Assembly: GCA_024280485.1 (NCBI GenBank)
Contig: JAJRQB010000034.1
Location: forward strand, 1 to 42,671
Origin: Deltaproteobacteria bacterium
GTDB taxonomy: Bacteria > Desulfobacterota > Desulfuromonadia > Desulfuromonadales > Geopsychrobacteraceae
Direction: 5' to 3'
Length of the DNA: 42,671 bases
In this document: piece after piece, positions 16,267 through 24,110 of the stretch
Layout of the letters: every line of letters starts with the position of its first letter
Position numbering within the stretch: the first letter of the stretch is position 1
The notes under the pieces: generated by a model
Database searches by the model: none
The model's input: the letters and a program-made list of their open reading frames with translations, nothing else
What the model was told of the DNA's origin: nothing
Program-made: the position numbers and the translations under genes

Positions 16267-16646
16267 CAGTTGACCTCCTTAACTTCAAAGTCAGTCTCCA
16301 AGAATTCAAAATTCCCGATCGCAATGATCTTGATTCCCATGGAGCCATCCATTTTTGGCCAGCCTTCAATGCCACACTTTCCATACGAGGCTTTCGGATC
16401 AAAATCGTTGATGACCCCCTCAACGGTTTGGCTGCAATCCATCTGGAATATCAAAACCATTTCGCAAAGCAGTTTCAAAACTGCGTGCAGGACGTTGTCG
16501 TCGGAGCATGCAAGGCGATACTCGGCATCCATCCAGAAATCGTTAATTGAAATCAGCGTTTCATCGGTCAACTTTTCGGGGTTAATATCTACGACGATAG
16601 AGCCTTCGCCGTTGTTGTAATCGACCCTGTATCGTTTCGTTGCCAT
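16266..16646 (-). CDS. DUF2528 family protein
   Basis: A 126-residue protein beginning MATKRYRVDYNNGEGSIVVD, then INPEKLTDETLISINDFWMD, which matches the DUF2528 pattern known from Mu-like phages and mobile elements. It has an N-terminal beta hairpin, central helices and a C-terminal strand pair (KIIAIGNFEFLETDFEV). Start at 16,646 after GGGGAGGG. Role unknown. It lies in the early-middle operon between DUF3164 and zinc-ribbon genes. Confidence 0.82.
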   Translation of the reverse strand: MATKRYRVDYNNGEGSIVVDINPEKLTDETLISINDFWMDAEYRLACSDDNVLHAVLKLLCEMVLIFQMDCSQTVEGVINDFDPKASYGKCGIEGWPKMDGSMGIKIIAIGNFEFLETDFEVKEVN

Positions 16647-16663
16647 ACTGGTTTACCCTCCCC

Positions 16664-17134
16664 TTAAACCGCTGCCAGATCGAGCGGGATCGCTTGCCAT
16701 TTCGCTTTGGCATTTTCGCGCTGATAAAAGCGGATATAGGCGGTGCTCCCTTGAATGTGCATGCTGTCGTAGATGGCCTTGACACCTTGCTGCCAACGGG
16801 GGTCATCAATCTTGTAGCTGCACAAATTCAGAACCTTCGCGGTACTGATATGGCCCTCTTTGTTGACCTCGAAGGCATCCAGCAGCATGACTTTTATTTC
16901 GTCACGCCCCTCTTCAGCCCATTCTGCTGACAGCTGCACAAAAGCGACAACATCGGCCATGCTTTTGGCTTTAAAATCGACCAACGCTGCTCTTTGTTTT
17001 TGAGCTCTGTCGACCAATTCTGCGACCAGATCAGTACGAGCCTTGTCGATTTCTTCGACCATTCCGATTGGCACAAAGTGCCCGCGGCTGTTCTCCATCA
17101 TTGCTGGCTGTTGCTCTGCAGTGTTTGTACTCAT
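16664..17134 (-). CDS. DUF3164 family protein
   Basis: A 156-residue protein with the DUF3164 pattern of transposable phages: an N-terminal GHFVPIGMVEEIDKARTDLV, a long central helix (VDRAQKQRAALVDFKAKSMA) and a C-terminal RWQQGVKAIYDSMHIQGSTA stretch followed by YIRFYQRE. The family is a steady member of early Mu-like operons near the transposition genes, but its molecular role is not established. The start overlaps the small membrane protein gene, with GAGGAG upstream. Confidence 0.87.
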   Translation of the reverse strand: MSTNTAEQQPAMMENSRGHFVPIGMVEEIDKARTDLVAELVDRAQKQRAALVDFKAKSMADVVAFVQLSAEWAEEGRDEIKVMLLDAFEVNKEGHISTAKVLNLCSYKIDDPRWQQGVKAIYDSMHIQGSTAYIRFYQRENAKAKWQAIPLDLAAV

Positions 17135-17361
17135 GCTCTTCTCCTCTGCGGGATATCGATTGATCCACCTGCGACCAGCAATCTGGCGTTGAAGGTGGCG
17201 CGTTTCAGTGATTCACGGCGCTGCTTGCACGGCTTGTAGAGCCGGATCGCGTTGTCGCTTGGTGTTGATCTTGGTTTAGAGCGGGCCAGCAGCAGACAGG
17301 TGAGGGAGGCAACGGCAAGCAGACCGAAGATGAGGGCAGCCAAAACTAAAATGATATCCAT
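17131..17361 (-). CDS. Small membrane protein
   Basis: A 76-residue protein with one N-terminal membrane helix (LVLAALIFGLLAVASLTCLL) and a basic cytoplasmic tail (PCKQRRESLKRATFNARLL). A ribosome binding site AAAGGAG precedes the ATG at 17,361, and the stop overlaps the DUF3164 start. Its location between the transposition ATPase and DUF3164 places it in the early operon. Function unknown; superinfection exclusion is one possibility for such early membrane proteins. Confidence 0.72.
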   Translation of the reverse strand: MDIILVLAALIFGLLAVASLTCLLLARSKPRSTPSDNAIRLYKPCKQRRESLKRATFNARLLVAGGSIDIPQRRRA

Positions 17362-17392
17362 GATGTGACTCCTTTCGTCCGGGTTCGTCGGT

Positions 17393-18613
17393 TTAAAGCG
17401 CTGCGATCACGTCGGCACTGACTCGATCCTCGCCCAGCTCAAAGGCCAGGTTCATGCCGCGCACCACGTAGTCATTAACCCTCAGCGGGTGGGCTAGGGA
17501 GATATTAAGTTCACTGGTCAGGCGACGGCTCAGCATGGCGTAGGCGTCTTCCGTAAAGATGTCTTCAATCTTGCGATTCAGTCGCTTGAACTTAACTTCC
17601 AGATAGCCTTTCAACGTTCCGTTGAGCCCTTTGATTTCAGCGATTTGTACCCGCTGGATTACTTCGCGCATGTCGACGTTTTGCGACTCTTCGAAGCGGC
17701 TTTTCAGTTCGGTCTGGGCGATCATGATGATCCCGAGCATTTTCTTATATCCATCTTCCATTTCGTGAAAGCGCTTGAGATATTTGAGCACCGGTACACT
17801 GAGATCGTGAGCCTCTTCAATGATCAACACATGGCGATAGCCGTTCTGGGTGCGGTCGAGCAGCAGGCGCTGTACTTGGCGGCTTTTTGATTCAAGGCTT
17901 CTTTTAGGGTTTTCTTGGCTGATATCCAAAATAATAGCGTCGCAGATAGCACCAGATGTCAGGCGTTGTTTGTCGATGGTCTGCGGGTAGATGACTAATA
18001 CATCTTCGGCTTCTTTAAGCTGCGCGATCACCTTGCGGCGCATGACGCTTTTACCGCTGCCCACTTGGCCGACCACCGCAAGAAAACCACCGTGACGTGC
18101 GGCGTCTAGCATGGCGGCTTCAATGTAGCGGTGTTCATCACTCATAAAGATGTCGGATGCTTTCAAGACATCATTGATAAAGGGGTGACTAAATAGTTTG
18201 AAATGTTTCATAGCTCCTTGACTGAGCATTGCAACCTCCCTTGGTGCGTCAATGTGGTTCGGATCTCCGGGAATCATCGCGGCCACTTTATCGTGGCCTC
18301 TTCGTTGACGATCGCCCTGTCCTGCGGGTTTGGCCTTGCGCAGACCTTGCTCGGCAGGTTTCCATAGATCAAGCAGTGTTAGTCCGCGCTTTTCCATCCA
18401 TTCAATGGCTGCCGCGTTATTCTGACAATAGGTTTCTAAGTCTTTTCTGAAGTTTTTTATTGTATGTGGCACGTACCCCTTATTAAGGCATTGATTGATT
18501 GTCGCTTTCGATACATCCAGAGCAGTGGCTATCTCGCCCTGGCTGATATCGCATGCGACTGCCAATTCCTTAAACCGTAACGGGGCAAATGGTAGTTGTG
18601 CTTCCAGGCCCAT
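17393..18613 (-). CDS. MuB-like AAA ATPase, transposition target selector
   Basis: A 406-residue AAA protein. Residues 15-50 form a Cro-like helix-turn-helix (ACDISQGEIATALDVSKATI), as in MuB, followed by a linker. The ATPase has Walker A GQVGSGKS (182-189) and Walker B HVLIIEEAHD (261-270). MuB binds DNA in filaments, delivers target DNA and gives target immunity to the transposase. The gene lies 20 bases after the transposase, matching the A-B order of Mu. It is longer than MuB (312 residues), mainly through the linker and C-terminal domain. Confidence 0.92.
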   Translation of the reverse strand: MGLEAQLPFAPLRFKELAVACDISQGEIATALDVSKATINQCLNKGYVPHTIKNFRKDLETYCQNNAAAIEWMEKRGLTLLDLWKPAEQGLRKAKPAGQGDRQRRGHDKVAAMIPGDPNHIDAPREVAMLSQGAMKHFKLFSHPFINDVLKASDIFMSDEHRYIEAAMLDAARHGGFLAVVGQVGSGKSVMRRKVIAQLKEAEDVLVIYPQTIDKQRLTSGAICDAIILDISQENPKRSLESKSRQVQRLLLDRTQNGYRHVLIIEEAHDLSVPVLKYLKRFHEMEDGYKKMLGIIMIAQTELKSRFEESQNVDMREVIQRVQIAEIKGLNGTLKGYLEVKFKRLNRKIEDIFTEDAYAMLSRRLTSELNISLAHPLRVNDYVVRGMNLAFELGEDRVSADVIAAL

Positions 18614-18633
18614 GTACGCTCCTTTCCTGTTGA

Positions 18634-20325
18634 TTACAATGCATGCAATTGTTCGGTTTCATTGATCCGCCAGTCGTCACCGGCGGAAATGGCTGCTATG
18701 ACCTGATCGGCCCGTTTCACATCGATGCTGGTACCGAATTCGGCTTTGAGTGCTTTGTTGGTGGCCGGTTCAATACGACCGGTGCTGTTACGCAATTTCT
18801 TCAAAAAATCGCCAATCGGGATCTCTTTTGCGACCAGATCGCGGCCGACTTCCATCGGGGTGCCGCGCTTGGGGATGGTCGCCATGTTGCCGAGTTTGTC
18901 GGCTTGATGACCAAACACCTTCACACTGCCGCCGAAGGGAAGATCACTCTTCTTGCGCTCTTCGCCGTAGACCAGATTTTCGGCCTGCTTGATCGCTTTT
19001 TGAGTGGCCGTTTCTGGCTGGGCTTTGAACTCTTGACCGATACGGGCGCTGTCGGCTGAAAAGCCACCGGCTAGCTTGCCGATCGGTTTCGCCAGGTAGG
19101 CAACCTCGTCAAACACGATCGCAACCTCTGGCCAGTGGTAGGGCCGCAGCACGACCTGGACTTTCATGCCGGGGCGCAGCCGTTCTATGTGCTTGGTGCG
19201 ATAATCTTCACTGCGGAAACTGATGGTGTTGTCCGGCCGCACGGTGCGGGTGACTTCTGGCTCGGCAAATAGATCTTGCAGCAGCTCATCATTGGGCAGA
19301 ATTCGCAGTTCATCCTGCTTGATCGTCAACCAACTGGCTGCGCGGCTGGTGCCGCTACGACGTAGGCGGCGGTTGTTATTGAAATGCACAAGCCAGTCGA
19401 TACACCAGACGTTAAGCTCTTCAACCGTATCTGCCGGGCAAAACCTCAGCCGTGATTCAAACTGGCGCTCGACAATATTCTGTACCACTTCGGCTGATCC
19501 CTGGCGGCGTGGGTTGTGCGGCAGCGCTTTCGGCGTTTCGATATCGAGATTCTTCAGAAACGCCTGCATCCCCTTAGCGGTGTGCGCGGCTCCGGCATCC
19601 ATCAACACGAAAAACGGCACACCGTGAAAGGGTAGCTTTTCATGGTGCGCACCCCGCCAGGCGCTGGTCAGAAAATCCATGACCGTCAGCTGGTTCTCGC
19701 CGCTGATGTTGTAATATTTGACGAATAGAAAATGACTGAAATGATCGACCAGGACATAGCGGATCAGCCGGGTTTTGATCTTTGCGAAGTTGTCAGGCTT
19801 GTTCTTGTAGAAGTCGCGCTCATCCATGATCTGCATCCCTTTTTTACCCTTGAGGTAATACTGAATACAGACCGAGGCATCGAAGACATGTACATGGTTG
19901 GGGTGATCGCTGGCCATGCTGATGCTAGGCGTTGGAGCATCAAGGGCAGCAGCGTTCATACCCCTTTCACGCAGGATGGTTTGCAGCCGTGATGCCGAGA
20001 TTTGGCCCGCCTCAATCACCTCGTTGTCGATGGCGATCTCCAGCGCGGTTTCAACCGACATAATCACGCCCTTGACCTCACGCGAGCTGACCTTCATCAG
20101 CGACATGACGTAAAGGATCTGCTCTTCGGTCAGGCCGCTTTTCAGTGCGCCCTTGTCGGTACGTCGTTTGCGGCCGCTGGCGAAACCGTGGTCTTTGGCG
20201 ATTCGATACAGGGTCGACACGCTCTTGCCGGTCAACGTGGAGTATTCGGCCATGATCACGTCCTTTTCTCCGTTGACCGCTTTTTTCAAGCGCTCGACCA
20301 TTTCGCTCTGCCAGCTGCCGGACAT
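18634..20325 (-). CDS. MuA-like DDE transposase
   Basis: A 563-residue transposase that cuts and joins the phage ends. The N-terminal region has helix-turn-helix DNA-binding parts (TGKSVSTLYRIAKDHGF). The RNase H-fold core shows Asp149 (HVFDASV), Asp243 (FVLMDAGAAH) and Glu279 (QGSAEVVQ), with 35 residues between the last two. A Mu-type C-terminal beta barrel follows (residues 350-440, LRPGMKVQVVLRPYHWP). The protein is shorter than MuA (663) and lacks some N-terminal DNA-binding material. It has the ATPase gene downstream and a ParB-like accessory gene four bases upstream. Confidence 0.94.
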   Translation of the reverse strand: MSGSWQSEMVERLKKAVNGEKDVIMAEYSTLTGKSVSTLYRIAKDHGFASGRKRRTDKGALKSGLTEEQILYVMSLMKVSSREVKGVIMSVETALEIAIDNEVIEAGQISASRLQTILRERGMNAAALDAPTPSISMASDHPNHVHVFDASVCIQYYLKGKKGMQIMDERDFYKNKPDNFAKIKTRLIRYVLVDHFSHFLFVKYYNISGENQLTVMDFLTSAWRGAHHEKLPFHGVPFFVLMDAGAAHTAKGMQAFLKNLDIETPKALPHNPRRQGSAEVVQNIVERQFESRLRFCPADTVEELNVWCIDWLVHFNNNRRLRRSGTSRAASWLTIKQDELRILPNDELLQDLFAEPEVTRTVRPDNTISFRSEDYRTKHIERLRPGMKVQVVLRPYHWPEVAIVFDEVAYLAKPIGKLAGGFSADSARIGQEFKAQPETATQKAIKQAENLVYGEERKKSDLPFGGSVKVFGHQADKLGNMATIPKRGTPMEVGRDLVAKEIPIGDFLKKLRNSTGRIEPATNKALKAEFGTSIDVKRADQVIAAISAGDDWRINETEQLHAL

Positions 20326-20328
20326 GGG

Positions 20329-21249
20329 CTATTCCTCCCCTTCGTTCACGACCTTCAGGTTGGGAGGAACCCATCCACCGTCCATCTCACCGTGGCCGTA
20401 GTGATCGGCGGCGGTATCGTAGGCGGCATCGATAACCCGCTTGAAATAACCGAGACTCTCCATGTAGGCCGCTTCCATGCGCGGGGTGGCCTCTTCAGGA
20501 AGGGGGGTTGAGGCAGGGTCAAAACGGATCAGATAACCGTCAAAGGTGACTCTGGAATTATCCATCTCTTGCAGAAAGGCTTCTTCGCCTGGCGCAAAGC
20601 CTTTTTTCTCAGCGCGGGCCTCATGTCTGGAGATCTCTTTTTCCTGCTTATTGATCACCTGTTCTTTCGACTGCAGGATGCGGCCTTTTGCTTTATTGAT
20701 GGAGGCCAGGTCTTCGATCTGCTCGTTTTTGTCATCAAGCATCTGCTCAATAGCAGCTTGTATATCCTCGTGGTGGTCACTATCGAGTGGGATCGATTCT
20801 TCACCGATGGTGATCTGCTGGTTTTCGATGGAGACTGAGCCGTCATTTGAGAGTTGACGGAGTTTGCGAAGCTCACGGTAGCCAAGGGAGAAACTGCCGA
20901 CGTCGGCAAGAAATTTCTCGCCGAATGCGGCAAGGTTCGCGAGGTCCTCATCGACCTTAGAGCGAGATAAACCTATGTAGATACAGAACTTATCCCATGA
21001 CCCGAGATTGGGAAGGTCACGATAAATTTTTGATTCTTTGACTTGCTTCAACCAGACCAAATTGCCGACGTCGGCAAATTCTGTAATTAATTTAAATCCT
21101 TGAATCCGCCCTATCATTTCGTGACACTGAGCTATCATCTGCTCGCGAGTCGCCTGCTGCTGTTCAGCAGACTGTTCTTGCATCTGCTCCATATTGACCA
21201 CCTCAAGGGCAGCGGCGCTATCGGAGTCCAGTGGCTTTTTCTTTGTCAT
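20329..21249 (-). CDS. Phage early protein with HTH-like and coiled-coil regions
   Basis: A 306-residue protein upstream of the transposase, with GGAGG before the ATG at 21,249. Residues 20-110 contain a helical region with LGSWDKFCIYIGLSRSKVDE, like the DUF3102/ParB-type helix-turn-helix of phage replication-related proteins. Residues 165-225 are coiled coil (KGRILQSKEQVINKQEKEIS), and the C-terminus is acidic. In Mu-like phages related proteins sit next to the transposase, but no activity is established. DNA binding is inferred. Confidence 0.75.
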   Translation of the reverse strand: MTKKKPLDSDSAAALEVVNMEQMQEQSAEQQQATREQMIAQCHEMIGRIQGFKLITEFADVGNLVWLKQVKESKIYRDLPNLGSWDKFCIYIGLSRSKVDEDLANLAAFGEKFLADVGSFSLGYRELRKLRQLSNDGSVSIENQQITIGEESIPLDSDHHEDIQAAIEQMLDDKNEQIEDLASINKAKGRILQSKEQVINKQEKEISRHEARAEKKGFAPGEEAFLQEMDNSRVTFDGYLIRFDPASTPLPEEATPRMEAAYMESLGYFKRVIDAAYDTAADHYGHGEMDGGWVPPNLKVVNEGEE

Positions 21250-21250
21250 G

Positions 21251-21541
21251 TCAATCCTCCAGTTGCTTCAACTCATCAGTCATGCTGGCAATAGTGCTGC
21301 CTATCTGGCTTTTCTTGCGCGCCCAGAACAGCGCGAGTTCCATGCCCAGCTCGTAATGCTCACCGACCTTGCGGACAAAACCGGCATCCTCAAGCGTGGC
21401 CAGATGACACATGATGGTGCCGTGGCTTTCATCCAAAGAGCGGGACACTTCTTTGCCACTGACCGGCGTCTTCTGCTCGGCCAGCATCTTCAAAATACGG
21501 ACTGTCAGTTCGACTGCGCCGATCCGCCGATATGTGCTCAT
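21251..21541 (-). CDS. Winged helix-turn-helix regulator (IclR/MarR-type HTH)
   Basis: A 96-residue DNA-binding protein. The segment VRILKMLAEQKTPVSGKEVS, continued by HGTIMCHLATLEDAGFVRK, is an IclR-type winged helix. The rest is a short helical tail (TIASMTDELKQLED), so it is only the DNA-binding half of such regulators. The start overlaps the upstream stop (ATGA), and the gene ends one base before the next start region. It probably tunes early phage transcription. Confidence 0.82.
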   Translation of the reverse strand: MSTYRRIGAVELTVRILKMLAEQKTPVSGKEVSRSLDESHGTIMCHLATLEDAGFVRKVGEHYELGMELALFWARKKSQIGSTIASMTDELKQLED

Positions 21542-22062
21542 GGGTACTCCTTGAGTTGTTTTTTAAGGGTCTGCATCTCGGCCATGGTCTGATCCAGCTT
21601 GCCCAATGCGATCAGCTTGATCTCTTCGCGGCTGGCAACCTGCGCACCTTCGGCCGCAACCAGAACCCTGGCAGGGGCCAGTGATCGGCAAACATGGTGG
21701 ATAGCAAACAGCAGGTAAGCATCCAGCGGATATTCAGCCGGTTTGCTCAGATGGTTATTGAGCATGTCCAGACTCAATGGTTTACGGCACAGCTTCTGCT
21801 CAACCCGCTCTGTGGTGCGGCCGAAGAACTCGTTGATGCCGTCGCACATCTGATCGCGACTCAAACCGGCTTCGCGCTGCGCCTCTTTAACCGACGCTGC
21901 GAGCAGTACACAAGCCTCGTATTCGCACTCAAAACCGCTAAGCGGCGCGGGTTCGGCGACCGAATCAAAGATGGTGTTTTTAGCGGCAATATATTCATCA
22001 ACTTTCACAGTAAAATCGAAGCTCCCTTGATTTGGGTCTATTCTCTTTTTCTTTTTAGACAT
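21538..22062 (-). CDS. Phage early protein, unknown
   Basis: A 174-residue protein with a lysine-rich start (MSKKKKRIDP) and a helical body that includes LSRDQMCDGINEFFGRTTER, which looks like a helix-turn-helix, and a C-terminal coiled coil (LDQTMAEMQTLKKQLKEYP). Similar regulatory proteins occur near the transposase in transposable phages. The stop overlaps the winged-helix gene, so the two are coupled. Function not recognised. Confidence 0.75.
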   Translation of the reverse strand: MSKKKKRIDPNQGSFDFTVKVDEYIAAKNTIFDSVAEPAPLSGFECEYEACVLLAASVKEAQREAGLSRDQMCDGINEFFGRTTERVEQKLCRKPLSLDMLNNHLSKPAEYPLDAYLLFAIHHVCRSLAPARVLVAAEGAQVASREEIKLIALGKLDQTMAEMQTLKKQLKEYP

Positions 22063-22166
22063 CGTTGCCCCTCACTTTTTGTCTAATCAAAATCAGTGTT
22101 TAGAGATTGTCCGCTCTCATCTGCCCTGTTACGCTTTGACCTCACATCACATCCAAGGAGGGCAAC

Positions 22167-22439
22167 ATGAGTATCAATATCTTTCCAACCAGAGTTGGCG
22201 ACACCCTGAACAAAATGACGATTTACGAGCTGTGTAGAGACTATCGGTCGATCAAGATTGAAATCCGCTTCGGGCTGGTTGGCCCTGAAGCCGGGAAGTA
22301 CAGTGCCACCCCTATCGTCAAGGATGACTACGCCTCCGACCAGCTTTGGGGTTACGGCGATACCGAGCAAGCTGCGCTGCGCGATTGCCTGACTAAGATT
22401 CAGCATCTATCTGCTCCTGAGATGGAATCTCACCCATAG
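22167..22439 (+). CDS. Plus-strand gene opposed to the early operon
   Basis: A 90-residue protein with an excellent ribosome binding site (AAGGAGGG, four to five bases before the ATG). It has a normal globular look: TIYELCRDYRSIKIEIRFGL, then WGYGDTEQAALRDCLTKIQ. The minus strand of the same stretch holds a 107-codon frame without a good start site, so I prefer the plus-strand reading. It runs against the phage early operon and overlaps the 3' end of the Cys-rich minus-strand gene by 47 bases. Function unknown. Confidence 0.6.
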   Translation: MSINIFPTRVGDTLNKMTIYELCRDYRSIKIEIRFGLVGPEAGKYSATPIVKDDYASDQLWGYGDTEQAALRDCLTKIQHLSAPEMESHP

Positions 22440-22533
22440 ACAGCTTGATCCTTCTTTCTTCGCTAGCGGCCTTCTTTCTCTGATGGCAGCAGTGGCAGCA
22501 ATCACAATGTTCAGTGGGGGCAGATTCAGACAT
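22393..22533 (-). CDS. Cys-rich micro-protein (46 aa)
   Basis: A 46-residue frame from the ATG at 22,533, with GAGG six bases upstream. Residues 9-17 read HCDCCHCCH, five Cys and three His in nine residues, suggesting metal binding. It follows the Ner-like gene on the same strand, at the place of early phage regulators. It overlaps the plus-strand 22,167 gene. Because it is short and overlaps another candidate, it may be spurious. Confidence 0.5.
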   Translation of the reverse strand: MSESAPTEHCDCCHCCHQRKKAASEERRIKLSMGEIPSQEQIDAES

Positions 22534-22606
22534 GGCAACCTCATTTCAAATCAGTTTTGATGTCACAATATTTGTGGTATCGTGCTCGACATACCAAACG
22601 CTGGTA

Positions 22607-22873
22607 CTAGCTCGCCGCCTGCTCAGTATGTTGATCCAGGCGGCTATGTTGCTTTCCCGGCAAGGAGTAGCGTGCAGGAAATACCTGTTCAACCGGCTTT
22701 TTGATCGAATCCGCAATTACCCGTTGCACCCGGTCGGAGATCGACTGACCAGAGATGACACGATGAACATGCCCCTGGGTCACTTCGCATATACGGGCGA
22801 TGTTGGCTTGTGTCGCCTGCTTGCGCATCATCTCAATTTTGATTTCGACCGGTGTCATATCTTTTCTGGCCAC
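22607..22873 (-). CDS. Ner-like early regulator
   Basis: An 88-residue DNA-binding protein beginning MTPVEIKIEMMRKQATQANI, then ARICEVTQGHVHRVISGQSI, a helix-turn-helix of the lambda-repressor fold as in Mu Ner and Nlp. A GTG at 22,873 follows AAAGGAATTC. Ner proteins turn down early and repressor transcription after infection. It is the first gene after the early promoter and faces the repressor across the operator region, as in Mu. The C-terminal 25 residues are polar and probably unstructured. Confidence 0.82.
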   Translation of the reverse strand: MARKDMTPVEIKIEMMRKQATQANIARICEVTQGHVHRVISGQSISDRVQRVIADSIKKPVEQVFPARYSLPGKQHSRLDQHTEQAAS

Positions 22874-22955
22874 AATGAATTCCTTTCTCGAAAGGTTTTT
22901 TTAAGGGTCAAGGGTTTGCGCTGGTTAGATACGCTGTGTTCTTTGCTTAAGAGGA

Positions 22956-22984
22956 ATAATAGTGCCCCTTAAGGAATGTGTCAA
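22956..22984 (-). promoter_or_regulatory. Early phage promoter (sigma-70 type)
   Basis: On the minus strand TTGACA (22,979-22,984), 17 bases and TATTAT (22,956-22,961) form a near-consensus sigma-70 promoter directed at ner and the transposition genes. The spacer contains CCTTAAGG, a half of the operator-like palindromes, so repressor binding there would block RNA polymerase. It corresponds to the Mu early promoter Pe. Confidence 0.85.
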
Positions 22985-23006
22985 GCGGAATGTTCCCTTT
23001 AGGGAA
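22965..23006. promoter_or_regulatory. Operator-like palindromes between repressor and ner
   Basis: Two related inverted repeats: TTCCCTTTAGGGAA at 22,993-23,006 and CCCCTTAAGGAA at 22,965-22,976. A looser TTAAGGG copy lies near 22,891 and a further palindrome, CCTTTCTCGAAAGG, near 22,881-22,894. They flank or overlap the early promoter -35 and -10. This is the expected arrangement for repressor and Ner binding. Sites are inferred from symmetry only. Confidence 0.65.
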
Positions 23007-23029
23007 TTGAGTGAGGAGGGTTCGGTAAT

Positions 23030-23482
23030 ATGTTGTTTTCTAAGGATTTTTCTAGGCGTCTCAAAGAGGTAATAGAAGAATCTGGTCTAAAAAGAGATGA
23101 ATTTGCTGATAAAACTGGCAAAAGCCGGAATCAACTTTTTAAATATTTAGGTGGGAAACAAGAACCAAGCATGTCTTTCTTCCTGAATATCAAAGATGAG
23201 TTCCCCTGGGTAGATCTGAACTGGCTGATAGCCGACAGCTCACAGCCAGTGAGGCGAGGTGATCAGACTGTAAATGGTGATGGGTCGGTAGCAGTGGGGG
23301 GGCGTATATCTATTACTGGCAGCGACTCTCGTATCGGCGGTATTCATGGCGTTGAATCAAGTGGGGCCGAAGACCCGGAAGTTACAGAGGTCTGTAACCT
23401 GATTAGGCAATATGCGAGCAAATCGTTCCTGACCAAAATCAAAGAGAAGCTTCTTTTGATCAAAGGCATGACTGATATCTGA
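23030..23482 (+). CDS. XRE-family phage repressor
   Basis: A 150-residue repressor. Residues 5-55 form a lambda-fold helix-turn-helix (LKRDEFADKTGKSRNQLFKY); the middle is a Gly-rich linker (VNGDGSVAVGGRISI), followed by a C-terminal helix pair (LTKIKEKLLLIKGM). It is transcribed away from the ner/transposase operon across the operator region. GGAGGG lies upstream. It lacks the S24 protease domain of LexA-like repressors, so SOS cleavage is unlikely, and induction would have to work in another way. It is shorter than CI and similar in size to Mu c (196). Confidence 0.87.
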   Translation: MLFSKDFSRRLKEVIEESGLKRDEFADKTGKSRNQLFKYLGGKQEPSMSFFLNIKDEFPWVDLNWLIADSSQPVRRGDQTVNGDGSVAVGGRISITGSDSRIGGIHGVESSGAEDPEVTEVCNLIRQYASKSFLTKIKEKLLLIKGMTDI

Positions 23483-23512
23483 TTTATATTTTCGTGCGAA
23501 GTGGGGAAAGTA

Positions 23513-24085
23513 ATGGAAACAATGTCCGACCAAAAGATCAACGGCAACGGGAGTATTCTGGTAGGGGGTGATATCATTGTCAAAGTCGAAAGGGGCGAGG
23601 GGGCTCCCACCGAAAACACACCGCCGACCGTAGACCAATATCTGCGACCAGCCTACATCCTCCTTATCATCAGCCTGATCGGCACCATGATCCCGCATCC
23701 CACTATCAACACCATCACCTCGATCGGCGTTATAGCCAACTTCTTGATTGTTTGTTTCCTTACCTGGGAACGCCGCAAAACAGCCCAGACAGAACCATGG
23801 ATAAAAAGGTTCAGAACCTTCGCAATCTGTCTGACCGCTTTCTCGATATTTACCGGCTGCTCCGGGCCCATGCTGGCCAACGTCCCAGACCCTTCCATTT
23901 CAAATTTAGTTAAAGACTACAAGGCAGGTGTCGCCGAGGGAGTCGGTTTCTTCGGTTTCGGCCTGGATGACATAAACGTCACAACCGCCGCCCAAAATGG
24001 TGGGATTGAGAAAGTCTACGTTGCAGATCGGATCAGAGGCTATGGTCTGATCAGCATTGCTAAAATCAGTGTTTTTGGCGAGTAA
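23513..24085 (+). CDS. Membrane protein with C-terminal TRL-like domain
   Basis: A 190-residue protein. I choose the ATG at 23,513, after GGGGAAAG; an in-frame GTG lies at 23,501. The N-terminus has a Gly-rich motif (INGNGSILVGGDI), followed by two membrane helices (YILLIISLIGTMIPHP and ITSIGVIANFLIVCF) and a third hydrophobic segment with a Cys (FSIFTGCSGPML). The C-terminal 55 residues (AGVAEGVGFFGFGLDD, AAQNGGIEKVYVADR) look like the TRL-like family. It follows the repressor and is likely expressed in the lysogen. Confidence 0.75.
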   Translation: METMSDQKINGNGSILVGGDIIVKVERGEGAPTENTPPTVDQYLRPAYILLIISLIGTMIPHPTINTITSIGVIANFLIVCFLTWERRKTAQTEPWIKRFRTFAICLTAFSIFTGCSGPMLANVPDPSISNLVKDYKAGVAEGVGFFGFGLDDINVTTAAQNGGIEKVYVADRIRGYGLISIAKISVFGE

Positions 24086-24110
24086 TAATCAGGCGATAGG
24101 AGGGTGGGAG

